64,000 nt of DNA from an uncultured Rikenellaceae bacterium (GTDB lineage: Bacteria > Bacteroidota > Bacteroidia > Bacteroidales > Rikenellaceae), in the NCBI GenBank assembly GCA_946486375.1, contig CAMLTW010000001.1, positions 186,001-250,000 on the forward strand, in the 5' to 3' direction. Under the pieces are notes generated by a model that saw nothing but the letters and a program-made list of their open reading frames with translations, searched no databases and was not told the DNA's origin. Position numbers and translations under genes: made by a program. Every line of letters begins with the position of its first letter. The stretch's first letter is position 1. Of the stretch, positions 37,435 through 49,494 are shown piece by piece.

Positions 37435-37552
37435 GATTAATAATTTATAGGTTAGATGAATTGGCATTTTCCGCCGGATACGGGCTTTTGCTGCCGTTCC
37501 GTGCGCGGACGGTATTTTCTCCGGGACGGTTTACGGCACATGCCCCGCCTGA

Positions 37553-37560
37553 CAAAATTA
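37553..37560 (-). promoter_or_regulatory. Promoter -7 element for the invertase
   Basis: TAATTTTG on the minus strand, exact, giving a leader of about 110 nt before 37434. Confidence 0.6.
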
Positions 37561-37669
37561 ACGAAAAATGAAAACGGAATATCCCCGTAGTCCGATTACG
37601 ATAAAAAAGGGCTGGTTTTTCGGATATTTTCCTTCCGAAGGGAGGGATCGGGTTTATTTCTGCCAAAAG

Positions 37670-38710
37670 TTATCCGATCACGAAAACAGCCCTGACCGGG
37701 TTGTGGTCGCTGTGGCGGAAACCCAGGTCGATCGTCCGGATGTCGATGCAGCGGATGCCCGGCGAAATCAGGAACAGATCGATCAACGTCGTGGTCGTCG
37801 TAGCTGGGTTGTAAGGCTCGTCGAGATAACGGGCCGTGGGCCGGGAACGGTCGTAGACGAACTCCCAGCCGGCGGGAAACAGAGTGCTGTCCATTCGCAG
37901 CGGCGAGAAATAGCGGTTCCCGGTTTCGGCGTCCGATGGAAGGTAGTCGGGAGGATTCTGGTTCCAGTCGCCGCCGGTGATCGACAGAATACCCCGTGCA
38001 TACTCCGCTGTCAGCGTGTCGCGCAGGTAATTCATTTCCTGCGTGCGCATTCCCCCGGTGTCGTAGGCCGTATTATGGGTGTTGCTGACGGTGAGCGTTC
38101 GTCCGTTCAGCATCCGGTAGCGGGCCGAAAGCAGGCACCGTTTGAGATTGAACAGCCGCATCGGAAAAGAAAAACGGCTGGGATACTGGTACCGGAGCAC
38201 TTCCAGCGGTTCGGGCCTGGAAAAAAGAGCGATGCCTCCCTTGACCCGGCCCATCGGCTGTTTCAGCGGCACGGGTACGTAAAGCGAGTTGTAATTGTAG
38301 GCGAAAAACGCCCGATAGTCCGACAGCCGTTTTCGGTAGGTTTCGAACTGGTCGGTGTAGTAACTCCGTTTGGAAAATACGTCCACCTCCTGCAACAGGA
38401 TAATATCGGCCCCGCAGTGCTGCAGAAAAGAAGCGATTCTTTCCAGGTTTTCCGTCGCCCGTTTCGCGTTCGTCCGACTCTGTTTCCCTCCGTCGTAAAA
38501 AAAGTCCATGCTGTCATCCAGCCCGGCATAACCGGTGTTCCACGTCAACAGGGTCAGGGTGTCCGTCAGGAGGCTGCGGGCATGCGCGGCCCGGTAAATC
38601 ACTTCCCGGTTTTCGGGACGGTACTCGAAGAGCCAGACCACGAGCACGAAAACAAGGACGATGCCGGTCAGAACGGCCGCCAACCGGAGGAAGGCTTTCA
38701 GTAATTTCAT
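37670..38710 (-). CDS. Endonuclease/exonuclease/phosphatase-family protein, membrane-anchored
   Basis: 346 residues. An N-terminal helix (about 5-30) anchors a periplasmic-facing EEP domain. Motifs are seen in order: LTLLTWNTGYAGLDDSMDFF, the metal Glu in ADIILLQEVDVFSK, LTVSNTHN, ITGGDWNQNPPDY, and the final SDHNPVRAVF. EEP enzymes cleave phosphodiesters in nucleic acids, inositides or lipids, so the substrate is open. A membrane anchor and neighbours GT9 and DUF4254 favour an envelope lipid or glycan phosphate. The frame continues upstream to 39313 but only as the shadow of GT9. The start at 38710 begins the signal-anchor helix. Confidence 0.8.
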   Translation of the reverse strand: MKLLKAFLRLAAVLTGIVLVFVLVVWLFEYRPENREVIYRAAHARSLLTDTLTLLTWNTGYAGLDDSMDFFYDGGKQSRTNAKRATENLERIASFLQHCGADIILLQEVDVFSKRSYYTDQFETYRKRLSDYRAFFAYNYNSLYVPVPLKQPMGRVKGGIALFSRPEPLEVLRYQYPSRFSFPMRLFNLKRCLLSARYRMLNGRTLTVSNTHNTAYDTGGMRTQEMNYLRDTLTAEYARGILSITGGDWNQNPPDYLPSDAETGNRYFSPLRMDSTLFPAGWEFVYDRSRPTARYLDEPYNPATTTTTLIDLFLISPGIRCIDIRTIDLGFRHSDHNPVRAVFVIG

Positions 38711-38808
38711 ATTTCGGAAGTGTTGAACGCGTATCCTGTGAAAAAACGGTTTCCTGCAAACCTGCTGCCGTTTCCGTGCGGCGGTTTCCCGGCCGGGAAG
38801 ACGAACGA

Positions 38809-39855
38809 CTATTTTCCGAGGACGTTTTTCACTTTTTCCACCACCGCACGGGGAGGGATGCCGTTCATGCAGGGATAGTCGCCCTTCACGCAGGGCTTGT
38901 TGCCGTAGATGGAGCAGGGACGGCAGGGCAGGTCGATCTGCACCGCGTTGTCCGGAGACTGTCCGAGTCCCAGAAAACCGGTATAGGGATGGGTGGCGCC
39001 CCAGATCGACACCACGGGAGTCCCCACCAGCGAGGCCATGTGCATGGCCGAGGAATCCATGCTCACCATGCAGTCCAGGTTGGCGATCAGGTCGAGTTCC
39101 TCGCCCAGTCCGATTTTGCCGATGACCGAATAAATTTCCGGATAACGCCGTTCCCAGGCCTCCGCCGCTTCGCGTTCTTCCCGTCCGCCTCCGAACAGGA
39201 AAAGCCGGATGTCGCCGGAATACTCTTCCGCGAGCATGCGGATGACCGCCTCCATCTTGTCGTGCGGATAGATTTTCCCCCGATGCTGGGCGAAAGGAGC
39301 GATTCCGATCCATTTGCTTTTTCCGTCCGTCGCACGGTCTCCTGCGGCTTCACGAACGGCGGATGGAATCGGAAGGCTTTTCCGCTCGGATTTTTCCGGA
39401 ACTCCGACATCGAACCCCAGCCTCACAAAGACGTCCGCATAGCGCTGATGCGTGGTCTTCAACTGGCGGAACACCTTGTTCTCCAAATCCGTGAGCGCCT
39501 TTTTTTCGTCCCGTTCCTTGTCGATGGAGGCGACCTGCGTTCCCCGGAGCAGGAACAGTTTCCGCAGGAGTTTCGTCCGCAGCACGTCGTGCAGGTCGGC
39601 CACCATGTCGATTTTGTACTTTTTCCGGATATCCCGGTAGAGTCGGAAGACGCCCCAGAAACCCTTGTGCCGCTTTTTGACGTCGATGTCCACGAACTCG
39701 ATTCCCTCGATTTCCCGGAAAAAGGGACGGAAAAACGGGGCGGTGAGCAGGGTGATCCGGATATCCGGGTATTTTTCGTGCAGTTGCCGGATGATGGGTT
39801 CCGTCATGGCGACGTCTCCCATCGCCGACAACCGGATGATGAGAAGACGGTTCAT
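38809..39855 (-). CDS. Glycosyltransferase family 9 (heptosyltransferase-like)
   Basis: 348 residues with a GT-B fold. The N-terminal RLSAMGDVAMTEPIIRQL strand and the C-terminal sugar-nucleotide site (ISIAPFAQHRGK-like segment at about 195, VSMDSSAMHMASLVGTPVVSIWGATHPYTG at about 275) match the ADP-heptose:LPS transferase family. It adds a sugar to the lipooligosaccharide core or another envelope glycan at the cytoplasmic face. Its start codon overlaps the stop of the DUF4254 gene by one base (TAATG), so translation is coupled. The pair DUF4254-GT9 occurs in many Bacteroidetes. Confidence 0.85.
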   Translation of the reverse strand: MNRLLIIRLSAMGDVAMTEPIIRQLHEKYPDIRITLLTAPFFRPFFREIEGIEFVDIDVKKRHKGFWGVFRLYRDIRKKYKIDMVADLHDVLRTKLLRKLFLLRGTQVASIDKERDEKKALTDLENKVFRQLKTTHQRYADVFVRLGFDVGVPEKSERKSLPIPSAVREAAGDRATDGKSKWIGIAPFAQHRGKIYPHDKMEAVIRMLAEEYSGDIRLFLFGGGREEREAAEAWERRYPEIYSVIGKIGLGEELDLIANLDCMVSMDSSAMHMASLVGTPVVSIWGATHPYTGFLGLGQSPDNAVQIDLPCRPCSIYGNKPCVKGDYPCMNGIPPRAVVEKVKNVLGK

Positions 39856-40457
39856 TATTTTTTGGCGTAGAGGACGGGGTTAAGCGAAGGATCGTTGTAC
39901 ATTTTCATCTGCCGGTACACCTTCATGTATTTGTTTCCCCGTTCGATATCCGCCAGCAGCGCGTCGATGGCTTCCGAAAGGTCTTTCCGCTGTTCGAGCA
40001 GGACGTCGAGTTTTTTCCGGCAGGCGTTCCGATGCGTTTCTTCCACGTCCTGCCGCAGGGTTTCCCGTTCCATGTGGTAGATCTTGAGCGCCAGGATCGA
40101 AAGCCGGTCGATGGCCCAGGCGGGGCTTTCCGTGTTGATCGTGGCCTCCGTTTTCGGAGAAACGGTTTTGTATTTGTCGAGAAAATAACTGTCGATGTAT
40201 TCCACCACGTCGGTGCGTTCCTGATTGGAGGCGTCGATCCGGCGTTTGATGACCAATGCTTCGGCGGGATCGATGTCCGGGTTGCGGATGATGTCTTCCA
40301 GATGCCACTGTACGGTGTCGATCCAGTTTTTCAGGTACAACAGGTGTTCGATGCCGTCTTTCGGATACGGATTGGCGATCGGGCGGTCCACATCGTCGGT
40401 CCGGTGATAGTCCGCGATGGATTCTTCGAATATTCGGTTTGCGGTATCGGTCAACAT
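39855..40457 (-). CDS. DUF4254 protein
   Basis: 200 residues, all helical: ANRIFEESIADYHRTDDV, IEHLLYLKNWIDTVQWHLEDIIRNPDIDP, ATINTESPAWAIDRLSILALKIYHMERE, CRKKLDVLLEQRKDLSEAIDALLADIERG. It matches DUF4254, a family with no known activity that sits beside GT9 genes. Two starts were considered. A TATCTTTG promoter at 40494-40487 leaves the ATG at 40478 almost at the transcription start, so the ATG at 40457 is preferred. Confidence 0.8.
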   Translation of the reverse strand: MLTDTANRIFEESIADYHRTDDVDRPIANPYPKDGIEHLLYLKNWIDTVQWHLEDIIRNPDIDPAEALVIKRRIDASNQERTDVVEYIDSYFLDKYKTVSPKTEATINTESPAWAIDRLSILALKIYHMERETLRQDVEETHRNACRKKLDVLLEQRKDLSEAIDALLADIERGNKYMKVYRQMKMYNDPSLNPVLYAKK

Positions 40458-40486
40458 AACGCGTGCAATTTTTAACATTGGATGCA

Positions 40487-40494
40487 CAAAGATA
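40487..40494 (-). promoter_or_regulatory. Promoter -7 element for DUF4254-GT9
   Basis: TATCTTTG on the minus strand, exact. It lies just before the 3' end of the upstream O-methyltransferase gene, making the two units separately transcribed. Confidence 0.7.
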
Positions 40495-40500
40495 AATAAA

Positions 40501-41142
40501 TTATTTAACACGGATGACGGTCAGGCCGTCCCGTACCGGAATTATCACGTTTTCCACCCTGGAATCTTCGCGCACCAGTCGATTGAATTCCCGGATGCAC
40601 CGCGTGTGCGGGTCGTTGTGGCTTTCCGGATCCGACACTTTGCCGTACCACAATACGTTGTCGGCCAGCAGCACGGAACCGCTGCGGACGTATCCTCCCT
40701 CCAGCAGCATGCGATAGTAATCCGGATATTCGCGCTTGTCGCCGTCGATGAATACCAGGTCGAACGTCAGGCCCAACCGGGGAACTACCTCCAGCGCGGA
40801 ACCGGTGTGTTGCCGGATGCGGTCGCCGTAAGGACTGCGGGCGAAAAAGGAGGCGGCCAGCGGAGCCAGCTCGTCGTTCACGTCCACGGTGTGAAGTTCC
40901 CCGCCTTCGCACAATCCCTTGACCAGACACAATGCGGAGTACCCTGTAAACGTTCCTATTTCGAGTATTTTCTCCGGACGGAGCATTTTCGAAAACAGTT
41001 CGAGGATTTTTCCTTCCACGTGTCCCGCTATCATTTGAGGTTGTACCGTCCGAAGATGGGTGACGCGGTCGAGCTCGGTCAGCAGTGGGTCTTCGGGGGT
41101 GGTGTGTTCGGACAGGTATCTGTCGGTCTTCGGATCGTTCAT
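40501..41142 (-). CDS. Class I SAM-dependent O-methyltransferase
   Basis: 213 residues, the size of the COMT-like O-methyltransferase family 3 (caffeoyl-CoA OMT type). Motif I ILEIGTFTGYSALCLVKGL near residue 60, motif II TVDVNDELAPLA, the acidic metal site LVFIDGDKREYPDYYRMLLEGGYV and ADNVLWYGKVSDPESHN are clear. These enzymes methylate small catechols or amines, and in bacteria sometimes tRNA (TrmR). The substrate is unknown. It stands upstream of DUF4254 but has a separate promoter-like box. Confidence 0.85.
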   Translation of the reverse strand: MNDPKTDRYLSEHTTPEDPLLTELDRVTHLRTVQPQMIAGHVEGKILELFSKMLRPEKILEIGTFTGYSALCLVKGLCEGGELHTVDVNDELAPLAASFFARSPYGDRIRQHTGSALEVVPRLGLTFDLVFIDGDKREYPDYYRMLLEGGYVRSGSVLLADNVLWYGKVSDPESHNDPHTRCIREFNRLVREDSRVENVIIPVRDGLTVIRVK

Positions 41143-41180
41143 GGACGGTTCTGCGAATGAAAATGATTGAAAACGTTGAG

Positions 41181-41188
41181 CGAAGGTA
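41181..41188 (-). promoter_or_regulatory. Candidate promoter of the O-methyltransferase gene
   Basis: TACCTTCG on the minus strand, one base off consensus, 39 bases before the start. Confidence 0.4.
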
Positions 41189-41243
41189 GTGAAAATGTTT
41201 GTAAAATTCGGAAGGAAAACTTTCGGAGGCCGATTCTTTGGAT

Positions 41244-41251
41244 TACCTTTG
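41244..41251 (+). promoter_or_regulatory. Promoter -7 element for purL
   Basis: TACCTTTG, an exact match, with about 72 nt of leader before the ATG at 41331. Confidence 0.65.
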
Positions 41252-41330
41252 CGAAGTGTTGCCGGGAGCCGGAAACGGGGATGGGAACGACCGGTAAAAA
41301 AACGATAATTCTTTAACGAAATAGGATCAG

Positions 41331-44300
41331 ATGGTACTTTTTTTCAGCAACGGGGAAACCGTTTATGCGGTGGAAACCGTACGGGACTTTGACGGCGAGG
41401 ACATCCGGAAACTGGAATGGCTGTTCGGAGGCGGGCGGCAGGTGGCTTCGGAGCGGGTGGACGGTATTTTCATCGGCCCGCGCCGCGAGATGATCACTCC
41501 CTGGAGCACCAACGCGGTGGACATTTCCCGGAACATGGGAATCGAGGGCATCCTGCGCATCGAGGAGTTCGCCCGGGTCGAAAGCGAAACGGCTCCTTAC
41601 GACCGGATGCTGAAACGGATGTACAGGGACGGGCTGGATCAATCCGTTTTTCGCGTGGACCGGAAGCCCGAGCCGATCGTGTATATCGACGATCTGCGGA
41701 CTTACAACCGGGAGGAAGGATTGGCTCTGAGCGAGGAGGAGATCGTCTATCTGGAAGAAGTGAGCCGGAAAATGGGGCGCAAGCTGACCGATTCCGAAGT
41801 GTTCGGGTTTTCGCAGGTCAATTCCGAGCATTGCCGGCACAAAATTTTCGGGGGACGGTTCGTCATCGACGGGCAGGAGAAGGAAGATTCCCTGTTCGGT
41901 CTGATCAAGAAGACTACGCAGGCCAACCCCAACCGGGTGGTGTCGGCCTATAAGGATAACTGCGCCTTTTTGCAGGGGCCGGTGGTGGAGCAATTCGCGC
42001 CTGCCACGCACGACAAGCCCGATTATTACGAAACGAAGGATTTCGAATCGGTGATTTCCATCAAGGCCGAGACTCATAATTTCCCGACCACCGTGGAACC
42101 GTTCAACGGAGCGGCTACCGGGACGGGCGGTGAAATCCGCGACCGGATCGCCGGCGGGAAAGGGGCTTTCCCCGTGGCGGGAACGGCGGTCTATATGACG
42201 GCTTATCCCCGGCTCGACGGAGGTCGGACGTGGGAAAAAGCCACCGAAGAACGGGAGTGGCTGTACCAGACGCCGGAAGACATCCTCATCAAGGCTTCCA
42301 ACGGAGCTTCCGATTTCGGGAACAAGTTCGGACAGCCGCTGATTTGCGGGAGCCTGCAGACGTTCGAGCATTTCGAGAACGGCAAGAAGTTCGGTTTCGA
42401 CAAGGTCATCATGCTGGCCGGGGGCGTGGGCTACGGCAAGAAGTCGGACAGCCTGAAGGACGAGCCGCAGCAGGGTGACAAGGTCGTCCTTTTGGGCGGC
42501 GACAATTACCGCATCGGCATGGGCGGAGGGGCCGTCTCTTCCGTGGCTACGGGAGAATACGCCAATGCCATCGAGCTGAACGCCATCCAGCGTTCCAATC
42601 CCGAAATGCAGAAGCGGGCCTACAACGCGATCCGGGCCTTGTCGGAGGAGGACGACAATCCGATCGTCTCGATTCACGACCACGGGGCGGGGGGGCACCT
42701 CAACTGCCTGTCCGAACTGGTGGAGGCTACCGGCGGACGGATCGACATGGAAAAACTTCCGATCGGCGATCCGACCCTGTCCGCGAAGGAAATCGTCGGC
42801 AACGAGTCGCAGGAACGGATGGGGCTGGTGATGAAGGAAGAAAGCATCGACCGGCTGCGGAGGATCGCCGAGCGGGAACGCGCTCCGATGTACGTAATTG
42901 GAGAGGCGACCGGAGACATGCAGTTTACGTTCGTGAATAACGAAACGGGGGAAAAGCCCATTGACTGGAAGCTCGAATACATGTTCGGGAAAGCTCCCCG
43001 GACGGTGATGCGCGACTCGACCGTGCAGGAGGAATACGAAGCTCCGGCCTATACGGAAAAAGAGTTGGAAAAATACCTCGAGAACGTTTTGCAGCTGGAA
43101 GGCGTGGCCTGCAAGGACTGGCTGACCAACAAGGTAGACCGTTCGGTGACGGGACGCATCGCCATGCAGCAGTGTGCGGGAAGCGTGCAGGTGCCGTTGA
43201 ACGATTGCGCGGTGGTGGCGCTCGATTATCAGGGCAAGGCCGGCATCGCCACGGCGCTCGGCCATGCTCCGGCGGCGGCTCTGGCGGACGCTCCGAAGGG
43301 TTCCGTACTGGCGATCGCCGAAGCGCTGACCAACATCGTTCTGGCGCCGATCGCCGGGGGATTGTCGAGCGTTTCCCTGAGCGCCAACTGGATGTGGCCG
43401 TGTAGGAATGCGGGCGAAGATGCACGGCTTTATGCGGCGGTGCAGGCGGCGAGCGATTTCGCACAGGCATTGGGCATCAACATCCCGACGGGGAAAGACT
43501 CGCTTTCCATGACCCAGAAGTACAAGAACGGTGATGTGGTCTATGCGCCCGGAACGGTCATCATTACCTCGGCAGGCGAAGTGTCCGACATCCGGAAAGT
43601 TGTCTCTCCGGCGCTGAAGGCGAAAAAAAGCCGGATCGTCTACGTGGATTTCTCGAAGGACGGCTTCGGCCTGGGCGGAAGCAGTTTCGGTCAGGTGTTG
43701 AACCGAATAGGCGGAGACGTGCCGACGGTGCAGGATGCGGAATATTTCAAGAGGGCTTTCGCCGCTGTACAGGAATTGATCGAAGCGAGGAAGGTGCTGG
43801 CCGGACACGATGTTTCGGCGGGCGGTCTGGTGACGGCTTTGCTGGAAATGACCTTTGCCGACAATCGGTCGGGGATAACGGTCGATACGGATGTACTAGG
43901 CAAGGAGGATATCGTGCGGGTGCTGTTCAGCGAAAAGCCGGCGTTGGTGCTGCAGGTGGAAGATGCAGAGAATGTGGTAGCGGAATTGAAGGCGGAAGGC
44001 GTGGATGCCGTAGTGCTGGGCGAAGTGAACCGGGATCGGAAATTTACGGTGAATCATGGCGGTAAGTCGCTGGCGTTGGATATCGACCGGCTGCGGGACA
44101 CGTGGTACCGGACTTCCTACCTGCTCGACCGGAAGCAGAGCGGGGAACGGAAAGCGAAGGAGCGCTACGAAAACTACAAGCATCAGGAACTGAAATTCGA
44201 ATTTCCCGCTGCGTTCAGCGGAAAGCTGGCGCAGTACGGCATCGACCCGTACCGGAAGACCCGGACGGGCATCCGGGCGGCGATCATCCGCGAGCAGGGG

Positions 44301-45026
44301 AACAACAGCGAACGGGAGATGGCATGGTGGATGCATCTGGCGGGGATGGACGTGAAGGACGTTCATACGACCGACCTGATGACCGGACGGGAAACGCTGG
44401 ACGACGTGAATTTGATCGTGTTCGTGGGAGGCTTTGCCAATTCGGACGTGCTGGGTTCCGCCAAAGGATGGGCCGGAGCGCTCCTTTACAGTCCCAAGGC
44501 GAAGGAGGCGCTCGACCGGTTCTATGCCCGGCCCGATACGCTTTCGCTGGGCGTTTGCAACGGCTGCCAGTTGATGGCGGAGCTGGGTGTGGTGTATCCG
44601 GAGCACGAACGGAAACCGAAATTGCTGCATAACGACAGCCGCAAGTTCGAATCCAATTTCGTAAGCGTGAAAATCGAAGAAAACGATTCGGTGATGCTGA
44701 AGTCGCTGGCGGGTTCGACGCTGGGCGTCTGGGTGTCTCACGCCGAAGGGAAATTCTCCCTACCGTATGTCGAATCGGAATACCGGATTCCGATCAAATA
44801 CGGATACGACGCTTACCCGGCCAATCCCAACGGAAGCGATTACAACGCAGCGGGGCTTTGTTCGGCGGACGGACGACACCTGATGATGATGCCCCATCCG
44901 GAACGGGCGCTGCGACCCTGGAACTGGGCATATTATCCGGAGGGCCGGGAAGCGGACGAAGTTTCGCCCTGGATCGAAATGTTCGTGAACGCCCGCGAGT
45001 GGATCAAGGCCAACCGCGCGCAGTAA
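41331..45026 (+). CDS. purL: Phosphoribosylformylglycinamidine synthase, single-chain
   Basis: 1231 residues, the large single-chain PurL. It converts FGAR, glutamine and ATP to FGAM in purine synthesis. The linker/N-terminal domain is followed by two AIRS-like halves (DSEVFGFSQVNSEHCRHKIFGG near residue 160, ETHNFPTTVEPFNGAATGTGGEIRD, then GHDVSAGGLVTALLEM) and a C-terminal class I glutaminase (LSLGVCNGCQLMAELG with the catalytic Cys near residue 1075, MMMPHPERALR for His/Glu). No PurS or separate PurQ is needed. Purine-pathway partner purM lies 18 kb upstream, not in an operon. Confidence 0.96.
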   Translation: MVLFFSNGETVYAVETVRDFDGEDIRKLEWLFGGGRQVASERVDGIFIGPRREMITPWSTNAVDISRNMGIEGILRIEEFARVESETAPYDRMLKRMYRDGLDQSVFRVDRKPEPIVYIDDLRTYNREEGLALSEEEIVYLEEVSRKMGRKLTDSEVFGFSQVNSEHCRHKIFGGRFVIDGQEKEDSLFGLIKKTTQANPNRVVSAYKDNCAFLQGPVVEQFAPATHDKPDYYETKDFESVISIKAETHNFPTTVEPFNGAATGTGGEIRDRIAGGKGAFPVAGTAVYMTAYPRLDGGRTWEKATEEREWLYQTPEDILIKASNGASDFGNKFGQPLICGSLQTFEHFENGKKFGFDKVIMLAGGVGYGKKSDSLKDEPQQGDKVVLLGGDNYRIGMGGGAVSSVATGEYANAIELNAIQRSNPEMQKRAYNAIRALSEEDDNPIVSIHDHGAGGHLNCLSELVEATGGRIDMEKLPIGDPTLSAKEIVGNESQERMGLVMKEESIDRLRRIAERERAPMYVIGEATGDMQFTFVNNETGEKPIDWKLEYMFGKAPRTVMRDSTVQEEYEAPAYTEKELEKYLENVLQLEGVACKDWLTNKVDRSVTGRIAMQQCAGSVQVPLNDCAVVALDYQGKAGIATALGHAPAAALADAPKGSVLAIAEALTNIVLAPIAGGLSSVSLSANWMWPCRNAGEDARLYAAVQAASDFAQALGINIPTGKDSLSMTQKYKNGDVVYAPGTVIITSAGEVSDIRKVVSPALKAKKSRIVYVDFSKDGFGLGGSSFGQVLNRIGGDVPTVQDAEYFKRAFAAVQELIEARKVLAGHDVSAGGLVTALLEMTFADNRSGITVDTDVLGKEDIVRVLFSEKPALVLQVEDAENVVAELKAEGVDAVVLGEVNRDRKFTVNHGGKSLALDIDRLRDTWYRTSYLLDRKQSGERKAKERYENYKHQELKFEFPAAFSGKLAQYGIDPYRKTRTGIRAAIIREQGNNSEREMAWWMHLAGMDVKDVHTTDLMTGRETLDDVNLIVFVGGFANSDVLGSAKGWAGALLYSPKAKEALDRFYARPDTLSLGVCNGCQLMAELGVVYPEHERKPKLLHNDSRKFESNFVSVKIEENDSVMLKSLAGSTLGVWVSHAEGKFSLPYVESEYRIPIKYGYDAYPANPNGSDYNAAGLCSADGRHLMMMPHPERALRPWNWAYYPEGREADEVSPWIEMFVNAREWIKANRAQ

Positions 45027-45083
45027 GATTTATCGAGTGAAAATGCCTTATTTGAAGCGAACTGATAATTTATTAAGTACACG

Positions 45084-45677
45084 ATGAATACAAAGCGTTT
45101 ATTCCGGATCGCCCTTTTTACCTTTTTTGCAGTCGGTCTGGCGGCCTGCAACAAGGACGACGGCGAGCGTTGGTACGACAGCATGAAGGACGGAGGGCCG
45201 TTTCAGACGGGTCATTGGGTGCGGTTTTACTACATCGACAGCGAGGGAAACGACCTGATCGACCCGAATGATCCGGCCACCCTTCCCGTTTCCAGCGAAA
45301 CGCGGCTCGACGTTCCCCCGGCTCCGCCGACGAATTTCGATGCTGTAGCAGAGGGGTATTATCGGTATAACGATCACAAGAACGATATTCAATATGACAA
45401 GGTGGAAGGGCTGTATTGTTTCTTCACTTTTGCCTTCGGGGATTCCCGATACGGCGATTACGACTTCTACGTTTATTTCGAGGGTGTGCCGGATACGATG
45501 AGTGTCCGATACAGGTACCGGGACAAACGCTTGGGCGACGGCAGTTATCTCTGCCAGGTGCAAACCTGGAAAGTGAACGGAGAGCTCGTTTATTCGTTGG
45601 ATCAACCCACCTTCCATAAAAAAGTGTTCCTCTGCCGGACGCCGGACGGGAAAACCACGGTTTCCCTGTCCCGATAG
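45084..45677 (+). CDS. Lipoprotein of unknown function
   Basis: 197 residues. The signal peptide FRIALFTFFAVGLAACNKDD gives a lipidated Cys near residue 22. The mature part is rich in Tyr, Asp and Arg and looks like a compact beta domain, e.g. GHWVRFYYIDSEGNDLIDP, DKVEGLYCFFTFAFG, YGDYDFYVYFEGVPDTMSVRYRYRDK. No family recognised. It lies 57 bases after purL with no visible promoter of its own and ends in a strong terminator. Confidence 0.6.
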   Translation: MNTKRLFRIALFTFFAVGLAACNKDDGERWYDSMKDGGPFQTGHWVRFYYIDSEGNDLIDPNDPATLPVSSETRLDVPPAPPTNFDAVAEGYYRYNDHKNDIQYDKVEGLYCFFTFAFGDSRYGDYDFYVYFEGVPDTMSVRYRYRDKRLGDGSYLCQVQTWKVNGELVYSLDQPTFHKKVFLCRTPDGKTTVSLSR

Positions 45678-45713
45678 ATTCCGGATTTTTGGATACGGAA
45701 AAAAGCGGATCGG

Positions 45714-45738
45714 AACGCCGGGATTTTCCCGGCGTTTT
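45714..45738 (+). terminator. Terminator of the 45.1-kb lipoprotein
   Basis: AACGCCGGG-ATTTT-CCCGGCGTT followed by TTT, 36 bases past the stop. Confidence 0.85.
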
Positions 45739-45873
45739 CGTTTTCAGCCGGGATCGGGAATGGGAATATATGTTTGGCAATTCGTCGGTTACGGAAACCG
45801 GTTTCCGCTCGGATGGGTGAGAATTCCGTTCGGAAAAGTAGGTGCGGCTTCCCGAAAATTCCGTTTCTTTGCT

Positions 45874-45881
45874 TAACTTTG
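45874..45881 (+). promoter_or_regulatory. Promoter -7 element for murI-ftsK-lolA
   Basis: TAACTTTG, an exact match, 25 bases before the murI ATG. Confidence 0.65.
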
Positions 45882-45906
45882 TCTTTCGGGAAAAAGCAGG
45901 AATGAA

Positions 45907-46697
45907 ATGGCGGACAATTCGCCCATAGGCGTATTCGATTCGGGGCTGGGAGGGCTGAGCGTCTGGAAGGAGATCGTGAAGGCTCTTCCGGAAGAATCCG
46001 TCATTTACTATGGGGACGGTTTGAATTGCCCTTACGGAAAGAAAAAGCCGGAAGAAGTGATCGCCATTTCGGAGGGCATCGTCCGCTTCCTGTTGGATAA
46101 GGAGGTGAAACTGATCGTCATTGCCTGCAATACGGCCACGGCCACGGCGGTGGAATACCTGAGGCAGCATTATCCGCACGTTCCTTTCATCGGCATGGAA
46201 CCGGCGATCAAACCGGCGGCCGAACATTCCCGCACCGGTGTGATCGGGATTCTTGCCACGGTGAATACGCTGCGGGGCCGTCTTTTCCGGGAGACTTCCC
46301 GCCGTTTTGCGGAAAACGTGAAGGTGATTCCCGCGGTGGGGGAAGGTTTCGTACGGTTGGTGGAGGAGAACCGGGAGGATTCGCCTGAAGCGTTGGAAGC
46401 GGTGCGCAAGGCAGTGGAACCGCTGTTGGAGGCAGGCGCCGATCACCTGGTGCTCGGATGCACCCATTATCCCTTTCTGGCGGAGACCATCCGGAAGGTG
46501 ATCGGAGAACGGGATGTGCGGCTGGTCGATCCCGCGCCGGCCATCGCCCACCGGGTGGTGGAGATTTTGCGGGAAAAAGGGGCATGCGCCATTCCGGGAC
46601 ACCGGGCGGAGTATGCCTATTATACGAGCGGAGACGAAAAATATTTGAGCCGCCTGAAGGAAAAGGGCGAACAGGTGAGACGGAGCGGAAAAAAAGC

Positions 46698-46701
<4 letters not shown>
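45907..46701 (+). CDS. murI: Glutamate racemase
   Basis: 264 residues. It makes D-glutamate for peptidoglycan without a cofactor. The two catalytic cysteines are visible in LIVIACNTATATAV and LVLGCTHYPFL, together with GVFDSGLGGLSVWKEI and VIYYGDGLNCPYG. Its stop overlaps the ftsK start (ATGA), so the two are probably translationally coupled. Confidence 0.95.
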
Positions 46702-49484
<2,783 letters not shown>

Positions 49485-49494
49485 TTTGCGACAG

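Noticed and set aside
36802..37560. Invertible promoter flanking the invertase
   Set aside because: Inspection for inverted repeats such as the Mpi-type ACGTTCGT core showed scattered partial matches in coding sequence but no pair flanking a promoter.
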